From IMG/VR virus record IMGVR_UViG_3300042868_013845, positions 1 to 64,000 of that record: DNA of 64,000 nucleotides. One strand, given 5' to 3'. The stretch comes from a virus. This document shows positions 16,887 to 23,559 of this stretch, piece by piece. A program made the position numbers and the translations under genes. The notes below the pieces were generated by a model, which searched no databases, was not told where the DNA came from, and saw only the letters and a program-made list of their open reading frames with translations. Within the stretch, counting starts at the first letter, position 1; the number at the start of each line of letters is the position of its first letter.

Positions 16887-18464
16887 TCAAAGTGTATGCC
16901 ACTCTCTTGCATTATCTATTAGTTGGTCATATGCACTGCCCATTGATGTTGTCGTTGAAACATAACCAAATGGTGGCAAATCCTCTTCCATCTCAAGCAT
17001 CTTTTCACTATATAGTAATTCGCGCAGGTCAGTATCACTCATGCCATTAAATACATCTGTACTCACAAACCAAGAGAAGAGTACGAAATTCATAACACTA
17101 TCATCATGTGCACCTTCACTTGCGGCAAAGCTATCACCCTTTGGTACAAAATTTGCGAGCTCACTGATTGTATAGGCATCAACAATGTGTAGTTTATTGC
17201 CTTCTAACAAATCCTTTAGATTGCTGCAACCAACGCGTTTAACCTTTTTTGTCATGACAACGCCAATGCCGTTACTCTTAACAGCACTTGTTGTAAACAT
17301 ATTTTCATATTCATAGTCATAATAAACAGCGTTGCACACAACCTGACCAACATCATTGTTTTCAATAATAACAAGTGCCTGATTATATTGTGTTGCTGCG
17401 CGAACAATAAGATTAGGAAATAGCAACGGTGAAATAGTATTGTTGCGATAGGTACAAACCTGCTTAAACGGTTTTGATGATATGTCAATTACTGAGAAGG
17501 TACTATAATCCTGTCCACGACCTTTACTAACATCAGCTACAAGTATATAGGCATGATCTTCTTGCGGCGCCTCATAATAAGCAATATCATGCTGCATATT
17601 AATTGGACTTTGTGCTTGCATGCCAAGCAAGCATGTGCTATTTACTAGTGTATCTGCACTGCCGACAAATTCGCAACTAAACTCTTGTCGAAACTGTGCT
17701 TCACTTGTATTTGCAATTGTCTTAGCACGCCAATCGTCATCTCGACCAGGCACATCTCGCCAATTAATAGTAAATGGTTTAAATTCATTGCTGTTACTAA
17801 TTGCGCCTTGCCATAGTTTATAAAACATATTGCTGACACCATTTGGTGTACTTGTAATAATAACCTTTGTATCACTACCAGAGCTAATTACAGGATATGT
17901 ACTTGTATAAAATTCTTCAGCTTTATGCACAAAGGCAAACTCATCAAGAAAAATAATGTTTGCACTTATGCCTCGAATACTACTGCTGCTTGTTGCAGCG
18001 GCAATAATCTCGCTATTATGTGCAAATACAATATTACCTTTATTAAGCACTCTCACACCGGGCTGCAAAAAGAATGGCAGATTTTCAAGCATAAGAGTAA
18101 AGCGGCTTAACATCTCGCGGGCAGTTGCCCCTTTATTTGCGAGTACTGCAACCTTTTTATCTGCGTTGAAAACCATATAGTGTAATAGCCATGCAACACT
18201 AGTCACACTCTTACCACTTTGTCTTGGAGCCAAAACAATACTAAATCGATTAGCACTATAGTGTTTTACAAGATTGCTTTGATAGCCACGTAATTCAAAT
18301 GGCACGAGCCCATGATCCAGACTAATGACCTTTACATAATTCTTACAAAAATATTCGACATCATCACGACAGCGAATATATTCACTCACTTCATGTGCTG
18401 TAAAATTTTGTTGTACCCCATCTGCTTTTATTTTGGGGTTTCCATTATATGAATTATTTTGCAT
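16887..18464 (-). CDS. gp17: gp17 terminase large subunit
   Basis: A 525-residue packaging ATPase/nuclease (T4 gp17: 610). Walker A APRQSGKS lies at about residues 79-86, Walker B NIIFLDE with the catalytic pair at about 174-175, followed by the coupling ITSTPNG. The RNase H-fold nuclease half has VADVSKGRGQDYST, ENNDVGQ and HDDSVMNF, supplying the acidic metal ligands. It cuts concatemers and pumps DNA through the portal. The start is only 6 bp from the -35 box of the plus-strand cassette copy 2, so its control region is shared with that element. Confidence 0.96.
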   Translation of the reverse strand: MQNNSYNGNPKIKADGVQQNFTAHEVSEYIRCRDDVEYFCKNYVKVISLDHGLVPFELRGYQSNLVKHYSANRFSIVLAPRQSGKSVTSVAWLLHYMVFNADKKVAVLANKGATAREMLSRFTLMLENLPFFLQPGVRVLNKGNIVFAHNSEIIAAATSSSSIRGISANIIFLDEFAFVHKAEEFYTSTYPVISSGSDTKVIITSTPNGVSNMFYKLWQGAISNSNEFKPFTINWRDVPGRDDDWRAKTIANTSEAQFRQEFSCEFVGSADTLVNSTCLLGMQAQSPINMQHDIAYYEAPQEDHAYILVADVSKGRGQDYSTFSVIDISSKPFKQVCTYRNNTISPLLFPNLIVRAATQYNQALVIIENNDVGQVVCNAVYYDYEYENMFTTSAVKSNGIGVVMTKKVKRVGCSNLKDLLEGNKLHIVDAYTISELANFVPKGDSFAASEGAHDDSVMNFVLFSWFVSTDVFNGMSDTDLRELLYSEKMLEMEEDLPPFGYVSTTTSMGSAYDQLIDNAREWHTL

Positions 18465-18471
18465 TTTTTTG

Positions 18472-18499
18472 TTTACAAACTTTCAACATTGTGTATAAT
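18472..18499 (+). promoter_or_regulatory. Plus-strand sigma70-like promoter, cassette copy 2
   Basis: TTTACA (18472-18477), 16-bp spacer, TATAAT (18494-18499), matching copy 1 in boxes, spacing and downstream sequence. It points away from gp17 and into the 3' end of gp16 in antisense. Confidence 0.6.
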
Positions 18500-18540
18500 A
18501 GGTGCCATGCACCTTCGGCTGAATGAAATGAAGACGATAG
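18492..18540 (+). repeat. Promoter-proximal repeat cassette, copy 2
   Basis: It matches 6095-6143 at 48 of 49 positions. The single difference (C to A at 18534) breaks one pair in the TCGGCT/AGCCGA inverted repeat, while GGTGCCATGCACC is intact. Like copy 1, it fills a gap between two minus-strand genes (gp16 and gp17). Confidence 0.8.
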
Positions 18541-18578
18541 CTGCAGCTTATCTATGCCTGTTGATTTTGATTACTTAA
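18507..18578 (+). CDS. Possible leaderless 23-residue micro-ORF, copy 2
   Basis: ATG lies 7 bp after TATAAT. The frame starts MHLRLNEMK like copy 1, then becomes hydrophobic (Ala/Leu/Ile-rich) and ends at TAA 18576-18578. Its last codons overlap the gp16 3' end in antisense. Coding status is unproven. Confidence 0.25.
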   Translation: MHLRLNEMKTIAAAYLCLLILIT

Positions 18579-18992
18579 GAATTTTTGAAGTTCAGTAGTT
18601 GTACCAACAAAAATTGCATTGTTTGTTGTACTATTTGCCTCATTAGGCTTATTGCCTTTGATCAAAGTTTTACGCTGCTTTTGAAGATCAAGCAGCTGCT
18701 GATTCATTTCAGCACTTTGTTTGATCATATTGCCAAGCACCTCATATGCTCTAGGATGTTCAGCATCAGTAGCAAGTGCATGTAAGTTACTTATAACCTC
18801 ATCGCTTGTCTCGAGAAGTTTTTTCATGCGTACTCGAGCATATTCAAAATCATCTTGCGCATCACTTATTAGTGCTTCATCACTTGGCTCAGGCGTTAAA
18901 ATCTTTGGAGGAGCTGGAGCTGGCATCATAATCTCAAGCTGACCAGTCAAGTTTTTCATTAACTCACTTTTATGGGATTGGTCGGTTTTCAT
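18552..18992 (-). CDS. gp16: gp16 terminase small subunit
   Basis: A 146-residue protein (T4 gp16: 164) at the gp16 position between gp15 and gp17. A central helical/coiled-coil region reads DFEYARVRMKKLLETSDEVISNLHALA and continues with EHPRAYEVLGNMIKQSAEMNQQLLDLQKQRKTL, the typical gp16 oligomerisation core. The N terminus is Pro-rich and the C terminus Asn/Thr-rich. It regulates the gp17 motor and recognises packaging DNA. It overlaps gp15 by 23 bp. Confidence 0.92.
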   Translation of the reverse strand: MKTDQSHKSELMKNLTGQLEIMMPAPAPPKILTPEPSDEALISDAQDDFEYARVRMKKLLETSDEVISNLHALATDAEHPRAYEVLGNMIKQSAEMNQQLLDLQKQRKTLIKGNKPNEANSTTNNAIFVGTTTELQKFLSNQNQQA

Positions 18993-19776
18993 AAATTACA
19001 GGTATAGGAGGAAATTGTTCTCCAAAATATTCAATCTCAAAGCTTTCATCAAGAGATGTTTGATCCTCATAATGTGCACGTGTTCGTGTTGACTCTAGGG
19101 GATTTGCACTAGACTCACTATCAATATCAAAATAGCTAACATCAACTGCGGTAATTAATCCACCTCCACTGAGATTAACGGGTGAGCTAATGAATTTAAC
19201 ACGCACATCAAAGTCAAGTGTATAAATGACGGTTCGTCGACTATTTTCATAATCACCTTCATATGAGTCATCTTTGTTAACAGCAGTTAGACTAACAGGT
19301 ATATCAGTCAAACTATCGGGACCTTCTAGACCCTTTGCAGTAACACTATATGTTGGATTGAAATATGGCAGAATCTGTTCAACAATTTGCATTGCTTCGT
19401 CATGACCACGACTTATAATGCTAAGACTAAAGTTTAAGATATATGGCACAGCTTGCCATATTTTAACATTATTGCCATCGCCATCCTGCTGTACAGTGCG
19501 ATTCATACGATTAAGCTTTGTCTCTGTGTCGAGATTCATGCTTGTTATTTCAAAACTCATGCGAGGCAATTTGATACTAATAGCATCGCTTGGACCTTTA
19601 GCATTAATACGTGAGAGATAGCGTTCAATTGGTGCATAGGTTAATGGCACACGAACTGTACCAGAACCACCACCATTTTCGGCAGGACGTACAATCTTTA
19701 TATCATTAAAAAGTGTGCCAAAAATAGCTACAGTCTTTTTAATGGTTTTATTATAATAATATTCGCGACTCATCAT
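18970..19776 (-). CDS. gp15: gp15 tail sheath terminator/stabiliser
   Basis: A 268-residue protein matching T4 gp15 (272). The N terminus SREYYYNKTIKKTVAIFGTLFNDI and the block YAPIERYLSRINA are diagnostic for the family. It forms the hexameric ring capping the tail at the head-proximal end and joins gp13/gp14. Two adjacent ATGs (19776 and 19773) are possible starts. It follows gp14 after 3 bp. Confidence 0.95.
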   Translation of the reverse strand: MMSREYYYNKTIKKTVAIFGTLFNDIKIVRPAENGGGSGTVRVPLTYAPIERYLSRINAKGPSDAISIKLPRMSFEITSMNLDTETKLNRMNRTVQQDGDGNNVKIWQAVPYILNFSLSIISRGHDEAMQIVEQILPYFNPTYSVTAKGLEGPDSLTDIPVSLTAVNKDDSYEGDYENSRRTVIYTLDFDVRVKFISSPVNLSGGGLITAVDVSYFDIDSESSANPLESTRTRAHYEDQTSLDESFEIEYFGEQFPPIPVIYENRPIP

Positions 19777-19779
19777 GGC

Positions 19780-20700
19780 TTAACTGGGCTCCCCAAATGG
19801 ATTATCTTCAGAGAAATCAATAAAATCCTCTTCAATTGCTGTTTGTTTGAATTTGCTATTTTGGCTCATGCGATCATTAGTGAATAGCAAATCATTATTG
19901 TCACCAATGACATAGCTATCTATAACTGTTGCAGTAGCACCTGATTTTGTGCCAGTAAAGACTGTGCCAACACCAAGTTGTGTGGGTGCACCGCTCATAA
20001 AGGTTGGCACACCAACAACTATTTGATTCTTATCTTCATCAAGTTTATATTTGTAGAATTTAACAAGACCGCTTGTTGTAAGATATGTGAATGTTAGACT
20101 TTCACCAGCAAGAAACTCACCAGTTGCAGTTGTAGAGTTATATTCAAAAATATTGCTATCGCTGTTATTATATTCAATGCTGTCAATCTCGTGCACACCT
20201 GTGTTTATGTTTTGACTTTCATATTCGAAAAGTTCACATGTGAGTGTCCAGATCGGTGCATCCTTTAGTTGTAAAAAGGGTTTTTCATTTGCCACATATT
20301 TGATTTCAAATAGTTTCTTAATTGGACTAAGCGGAAAGAATATCAAATCGCCTTCAGTTGGTCGATTGTTATTAGCTGCCATGCCATAGCGCCCAACGTC
20401 TTGAGTCCAACGACGTTTGCTAACTATAAGATTCATTTGATCTCTTATCTCAAGACCAAATTTACCAAGTAACTTGCCATCACCCTCATAGCCATCAATA
20501 CTTTCAACATACATTTCAATCTTAAAACTATGGCTGAAATTGCTTAGCAGATCTTCATTTAAGATATTATCCTTTGTTACAATATGACGTGGTATGTAAT
20601 AGACGTCCGTGCCATAGATCTTAATAGCCTCAATGATTAAATTTTCATAGAGTTCCTTTTCTGATCTCTGACCATTCTGGAAATATTGATTAGTAGGCAT
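19780..20700 (-). CDS. gp14: gp14 neck protein
   Basis: A 306-residue protein (T4 gp14: 256) of the neck/connector family: NQYFQNGQRSEKELYENLIIEAIKIYGTDVYYIPR at the N terminus, then GLEIRDQMNLIVSKRRW and PTEGDLIFFPLSPIKKLFEIKYV. With gp13 it seals the filled head and joins the tail. The extra length lies in the C-terminal beta-rich region (about 200-290). It starts 4 bp after the gp13 stop. Confidence 0.94.
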   Translation of the reverse strand: MPTNQYFQNGQRSEKELYENLIIEAIKIYGTDVYYIPRHIVTKDNILNEDLLSNFSHSFKIEMYVESIDGYEGDGKLLGKFGLEIRDQMNLIVSKRRWTQDVGRYGMAANNNRPTEGDLIFFPLSPIKKLFEIKYVANEKPFLQLKDAPIWTLTCELFEYESQNINTGVHEIDSIEYNNSDSNIFEYNSTTATGEFLAGESLTFTYLTTSGLVKFYKYKLDEDKNQIVVGVPTFMSGAPTQLGVGTVFTGTKSGATATVIDSYVIGDNNDLLFTNDRMSQNSKFKQTAIEEDFIDFSEDNPFGEPS

Positions 20701-20703
20701 AAT

Positions 20704-21453
20704 TTATCCAACAAAAAAGTCAACAGGATTGCTATAGAAAAGATCAAATCTTTCTTTAAGTTCTTTAAGATCTGTGACAGCATCGTCATAAATCTGACGA
20801 CCACTAATTGTCACACCACCTGGTAATTGCATGCCTTCAAACTTGCTAAGATTCTGACCCCATTGTTTTTTAATTAGCAGCGTTAATAGCTCTTTAAGAG
20901 CCATGTCATTATAAACATCTGGATAGCTATTAGGATCAACGCTTGTATAGCATTCAATAATAATAAAGTCACCAACCTTTGTTTTATCTCGCAATAGACC
21001 ATGAAATTCAATAGTGTCCATATGGCGAGCATAGCTTAATTGACCAGTATGACCAGTAATAATATTCTGCACAAGACTAATATATTGACTTGTCATCTCA
21101 TAGTTAATAATGCCGCCTGGATTTCTTAGGCCATATACGTCATTAAGAAACATCTGATATTTAGCACTAAACATACTTGCGCTGCTAGTATCATTAAAAC
21201 TAAGTATTCGTGTGACACTTAGTATATTCTCTGGCAAATTGCTAATCTTATTATTATCAAGATCAGGCTGAGTTATCTCGTGTTTAAGTAATGTACGCAC
21301 AACTGCATCACTATGATATTCTTGCCAGAATTGAATCGCTTCATCAATGCGATCTTCTAATTGATCATCATCAATATTAATCTCCATAACTGGTGCACCG
21401 AGTGCTCGCAAACAATAGTCGGCCAGTTCTTGTCTTGTACTAGGTCTTGCCAT
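20704..21453 (-). CDS. gp13: gp13 neck protein
   Basis: A 249-residue protein matching gp13 (T4: 309, so shorter). The N-terminal STRQELADYCLRALGAPVMEINIDDDQLEDRIDEAIQFWQEYH is characteristic. It binds the portal after packaging. The first gene of the neck-terminase block, it has a late box 5 bp before its ATG. Confidence 0.94.
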   Translation of the reverse strand: MARPSTRQELADYCLRALGAPVMEINIDDDQLEDRIDEAIQFWQEYHSDAVVRTLLKHEITQPDLDNNKISNLPENILSVTRILSFNDTSSASMFSAKYQMFLNDVYGLRNPGGIINYEMTSQYISLVQNIITGHTGQLSYARHMDTIEFHGLLRDKTKVGDFIIIECYTSVDPNSYPDVYNDMALKELLTLLIKKQWGQNLSKFEGMQLPGGVTISGRQIYDDAVTDLKELKERFDLFYSNPVDFFVG

Positions 21454-21458
21454 AAGAC

Positions 21459-21466
21459 TATTTATG
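21459..21466 (-). promoter_or_regulatory. Late promoter box, gp13
   Basis: CATAAATA on the minus strand, followed by GTCTT and the ATG: 5 bp, leaderless geometry. Confidence 0.65.
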
Positions 21467-21468
21467 CC

Positions 21469-21783
21469 TTATTTAATAAACTTTTCAGGATCTTTCTGAA
21501 ACATTTTGCCAAGCTTAACAATGCCTGCAATGATCTCTGGTGTTATAACACCAATGATGCCATAGATAAGTGCTTTATGAAAACTACTAAGATCAGTGTG
21601 CTCTAATATAGTCCAGGCAATACTAGTAGTAACACTCGCACTGAATACACGTTTAAGCTGTTCAAATAGACTTAGCTTAACAGTACTACTCATAAGACGA
21701 GCAGCCATGGCCGCCGCACCAATCAATGCGATAATCCAACCGCGCTCAACAAATTCTTTGGCCAAAGCTTTAATATCTTCCAT
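21469..21783 (-). CDS. Holin candidate, small membrane protein
   Basis: A 104-residue protein with three hydrophobic segments: GWIIALIGAAAMAARLM (about 15-31), VFSASVTTSIAWTIL (about 46-60) and ALIYGIIGVITPEIIAGIV (about 71-89), then a basic tail, KLGKMFQKDPEKFIK. Length, three-span layout and charged C terminus fit class I or LydA-like holins, which open the inner membrane at lysis. No endolysin gene is adjacent, and T4 holin t is unrelated in sequence, so the function is inference. It has its own late promoter. Confidence 0.55.
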   Translation of the reverse strand: MEDIKALAKEFVERGWIIALIGAAAMAARLMSSTVKLSLFEQLKRVFSASVTTSIAWTILEHTDLSSFHKALIYGIIGVITPEIIAGIVKLGKMFQKDPEKFIK

Positions 21784-21799
21784 ATAAATACTATTTATA
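21783..21799. promoter_or_regulatory. Palindromic bidirectional late promoter
   Basis: TATAAATA-C-TATTTATA is a perfect palindrome around C21791 and gives a full late box on each strand. The minus box (21792-21799) is 8 bp from the ATG of the holin candidate; the plus box (21783-21790) is 29 bp from the ATG of the 55-residue plus-strand gene at 21820. Confidence 0.65.
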
Positions 21800-21819
21800 A
21801 AAATAACAATATTAAGATT

Positions 21820-21987
21820 ATGAAACGTATATCTATCAATGACAATTACAAACAGCTATTCTGGAAACTCGGTTGTGGAACAGTTGAATATATCGAAATT
21901 TATAATGAGGATGGAGATAAACTATATTTTAAAGCCGGCTCAGGTCGGTTTCATATGTTAAGGGGGGAGCTAGCAGATTATCAATAA
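21820..21987 (+). CDS. 55-residue protein on the plus strand, unknown
   Basis: A complete ORF starting MKRISINDNYKQLFW and ending LADYQ. It exactly fills the gap between the holin candidate and the next minus-strand gene, whose stop it overlaps by 7 bp. The plus half of the palindromic late promoter sits just upstream. The sequence has balanced, protein-like composition (aromatic and charged residues in alternation, probably a small beta-rich domain). No family recognised. Confidence 0.55.
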   Translation: MKRISINDNYKQLFWKLGCGTVEYIEIYNEDGDKLYFKAGSGRFHMLRGELADYQ

Positions 21988-22349
21988 GCTAGCTCAATTT
22001 TTTTCCAGGCACGGCCACCATTCTCAGCAAAATCTGCTGGCACAACATAGTCAGTATCATAAAGAATATCTTCAAGAATAACTGGCACTAATTGATAAAA
22101 CTCAAGTGCCGGAGTTGATCCTAATCCAGCTATTGCATTTAAAATGCTTATAACAGCATTTGTTGGAAACTCAGTGCTAATAATAGAACTTACACCAGAT
22201 ACAGTTGTTACTGCTAAGAAAAAAACAATCGGATATGCAAGCGGACTATAATCAATAGTATATGCTCCTAATTGGTTTAAAGCATTACGCGACTCGCTGA
22301 GAGTCGATGCTGTCATAAAATTATCAATATTTTGAGTTACTTGAGGCAT
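21981..22349 (-). CDS. Small structural-region protein, unknown
   Basis: A 122-residue protein with an N-terminal soluble stretch (MPQVTQNIDNFMTASTLSESRNALNQLG), a hydrophobic centre (YPIVFFLAVTTVSGVSSII, about 38-57) and a mixed C terminus. The STLSESRNALNQLGA segment resembles short stem motifs found in phage tail fibres, so it may be a fibre or tail accessory. No signal peptide is obvious. A late box 5 bp upstream suggests late, leaderless expression. Confidence 0.6.
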   Translation of the reverse strand: MPQVTQNIDNFMTASTLSESRNALNQLGAYTIDYSPLAYPIVFFLAVTTVSGVSSIISTEFPTNAVISILNAIAGLGSTPALEFYQLVPVILEDILYDTDYVVPADFAENGGRAWKKIELAY

Positions 22350-22354
22350 AATGT

Positions 22355-22362
22355 TATTTATG
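22355..22362 (-). promoter_or_regulatory. Late promoter box for the 122-residue gene
   Basis: CATAAATA on the minus strand, then ACATT and the ATG: 5 bp. Confidence 0.6.
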
Positions 22363-22384
22363 TTTTTAATTTATTAGTAATTAC

Positions 22385-22810
22385 TTATGGAACTGCAGGA
22401 TAATTTGTTGTCTTTACATATGCAGCGGTAATTTTTGCTGCAGAGAAACTATTATTCCAGGTTGTTGCCAACCAAGGATATTGCTCATAACTATAAGCTC
22501 GTGCAATTTCTCCAAGAGTCGTATTTAAATATAGCCAAACACCTGTTTCATATCTTACAACTTCATCACCGTAAACATATGTTTCATTGCCATATGGCGC
22601 ATATCCAATAGGAGCCATTTTTCTCCAACTTTGACCACCGATAAATCCAGAATTTGGCTCACCTGGTGTATTATACCATGGTCCGTCCATTAGTACCCAC
22701 GCTGTAGCATCCGGTTCGGCAGCATTTGCAGGATTATCACTGCCAATTCCAAATGCACCCGAGCTAACATTATAGCCAGTTGAACTAGATTTTGTTGATC
22801 GTAATCGCAT
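22385..22810 (-). CDS. Small virion-type protein, unknown
   Basis: A 141-residue protein rich in Gly, Tyr, Trp, Asn and Pro (for example PWYNTPGEPNSGFIGGQSW and YGNETYVYGDEVVRYETGVWLYLN), the composition of beta-structured receptor-binding or fibre-tip domains. No catalytic motif is seen and no family is recognised. It follows the next upstream gene with a 1-bp gap and shares its late promoter. Confidence 0.6.
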   Translation of the reverse strand: MRLRSTKSSSTGYNVSSGAFGIGSDNPANAAEPDATAWVLMDGPWYNTPGEPNSGFIGGQSWRKMAPIGYAPYGNETYVYGDEVVRYETGVWLYLNTTLGEIARAYSYEQYPWLATTWNNSFSAAKITAAYVKTTNYPAVP

Positions 22811-22811
22811 C

Positions 22812-23123
22812 TTAGTCCAATTCGCTTACTTCAAGAACTGCATCAGAACCTCCCCCACGTATAATTGCAATTTGTGCATTAAGTGGTACACGTAGATCGA
22901 GACGTTCATCTTGTGCAATAAAATGACTTGCTGATGTTGCAGTTTGAGTTACTATACCAATAAGATAACGTACACTACCACCTGTTGCACGAATACTAAT
23001 ACGTCGGCAAGTTGGTGTTAGAAAAGTATTTGAACTGCTTGCACCAGCTGTAAGCTGACGCGAAATAACAGGTTGACCTAAAAGATCTCTAACAGCTTTT
23101 TGAAGATAGTCTAATGATTCCAT
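22812..23123 (-). CDS. Small beta-rich structural protein, unknown
   Basis: A 103-residue protein. After an N-terminal helix (MESLDYLQKAVRDLLGQP) come alternating short hydrophobic strands (RRISIRATGGSVRYLIGIV, LRVPLNAQIAIIRGG, AVLEVSELD), a small beta-sandwich pattern common in fibre-adjacent phage proteins. Function unknown. It is the first gene of a two-gene late unit. Confidence 0.6.
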   Translation of the reverse strand: MESLDYLQKAVRDLLGQPVISRQLTAGASSSNTFLTPTCRRISIRATGGSVRYLIGIVTQTATSASHFIAQDERLDLRVPLNAQIAIIRGGGSDAVLEVSELD

Positions 23124-23129
23124 ATATGC

Positions 23130-23137
23130 TATTTATA
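23130..23137 (-). promoter_or_regulatory. Late promoter box for the 103/141-residue pair
   Basis: TATAAATA on the minus strand, then GCATAT and the ATG: 6 bp. Confidence 0.65.
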
Positions 23138-23140
23138 AAA

Positions 23141-23554
23141 TTATATCGGCTCACTCATATCTGGCAACGGAGGCTCTGGGTTTACAACCTCTTCAATTAC
23201 TTGAGACTCAACAATAAGTTCAGGCTCAACTACAGGCTGTGTAATTACTACTACTCCATCATCAATACTAAATGCCTTTAATGCACCAGTTTTGCAAACA
23301 GGAGAAACACCATATCTTTGTAGAATAGAGTTAGTCATAGTCGCATAATATTCATGATCTTCAAACAGAGTTGCCAAATTGCCATCATCCAACAGCGCTT
23401 GTAAGAACTCTTGAAGTTCGTTATCAGGCTTAGACCAAAAGTCGGCATGAGCGCGATTAAGACATTCTGCAAATGAAATCAAAGAGCGTACACATGTATC
23501 TCCATGCGCCTCGACTGCTGCTAATTGTTTTTGTGTTTTAGTTGTTAGGTTCAT
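23141..23554 (-). CDS. Fibre-adjacent protein of unknown function
   Basis: A 137-residue protein. The N-terminal two thirds are helical (TKTQKQLAAVEAHGDTCVRSLISFAECLNRAHADFWS, then ELQEFLQALLDDGN); the last 40 residues are Val/Glu/Pro-rich (VVEPELIVESQVIEEVV), probably disordered. It lies directly after the 1749-residue fibre and shares its transcript, so a fibre chaperone or accessory role is possible but not shown. Confidence 0.55.
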   Translation of the reverse strand: MNLTTKTQKQLAAVEAHGDTCVRSLISFAECLNRAHADFWSKPDNELQEFLQALLDDGNLATLFEDHEYYATMTNSILQRYGVSPVCKTGALKAFSIDDGVVVITQPVVEPELIVESQVIEEVVNPEPPLPDMSEPI

Positions 23555-23559
23555 ATCTT

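Noticed and set aside
18492-18540. Cassette repeats as a transposon end or an IS remnant
   Set aside because: No target-site duplication, no transposase, and the promoter boxes are conserved while their spacer has diverged, which fits a regulatory element better.
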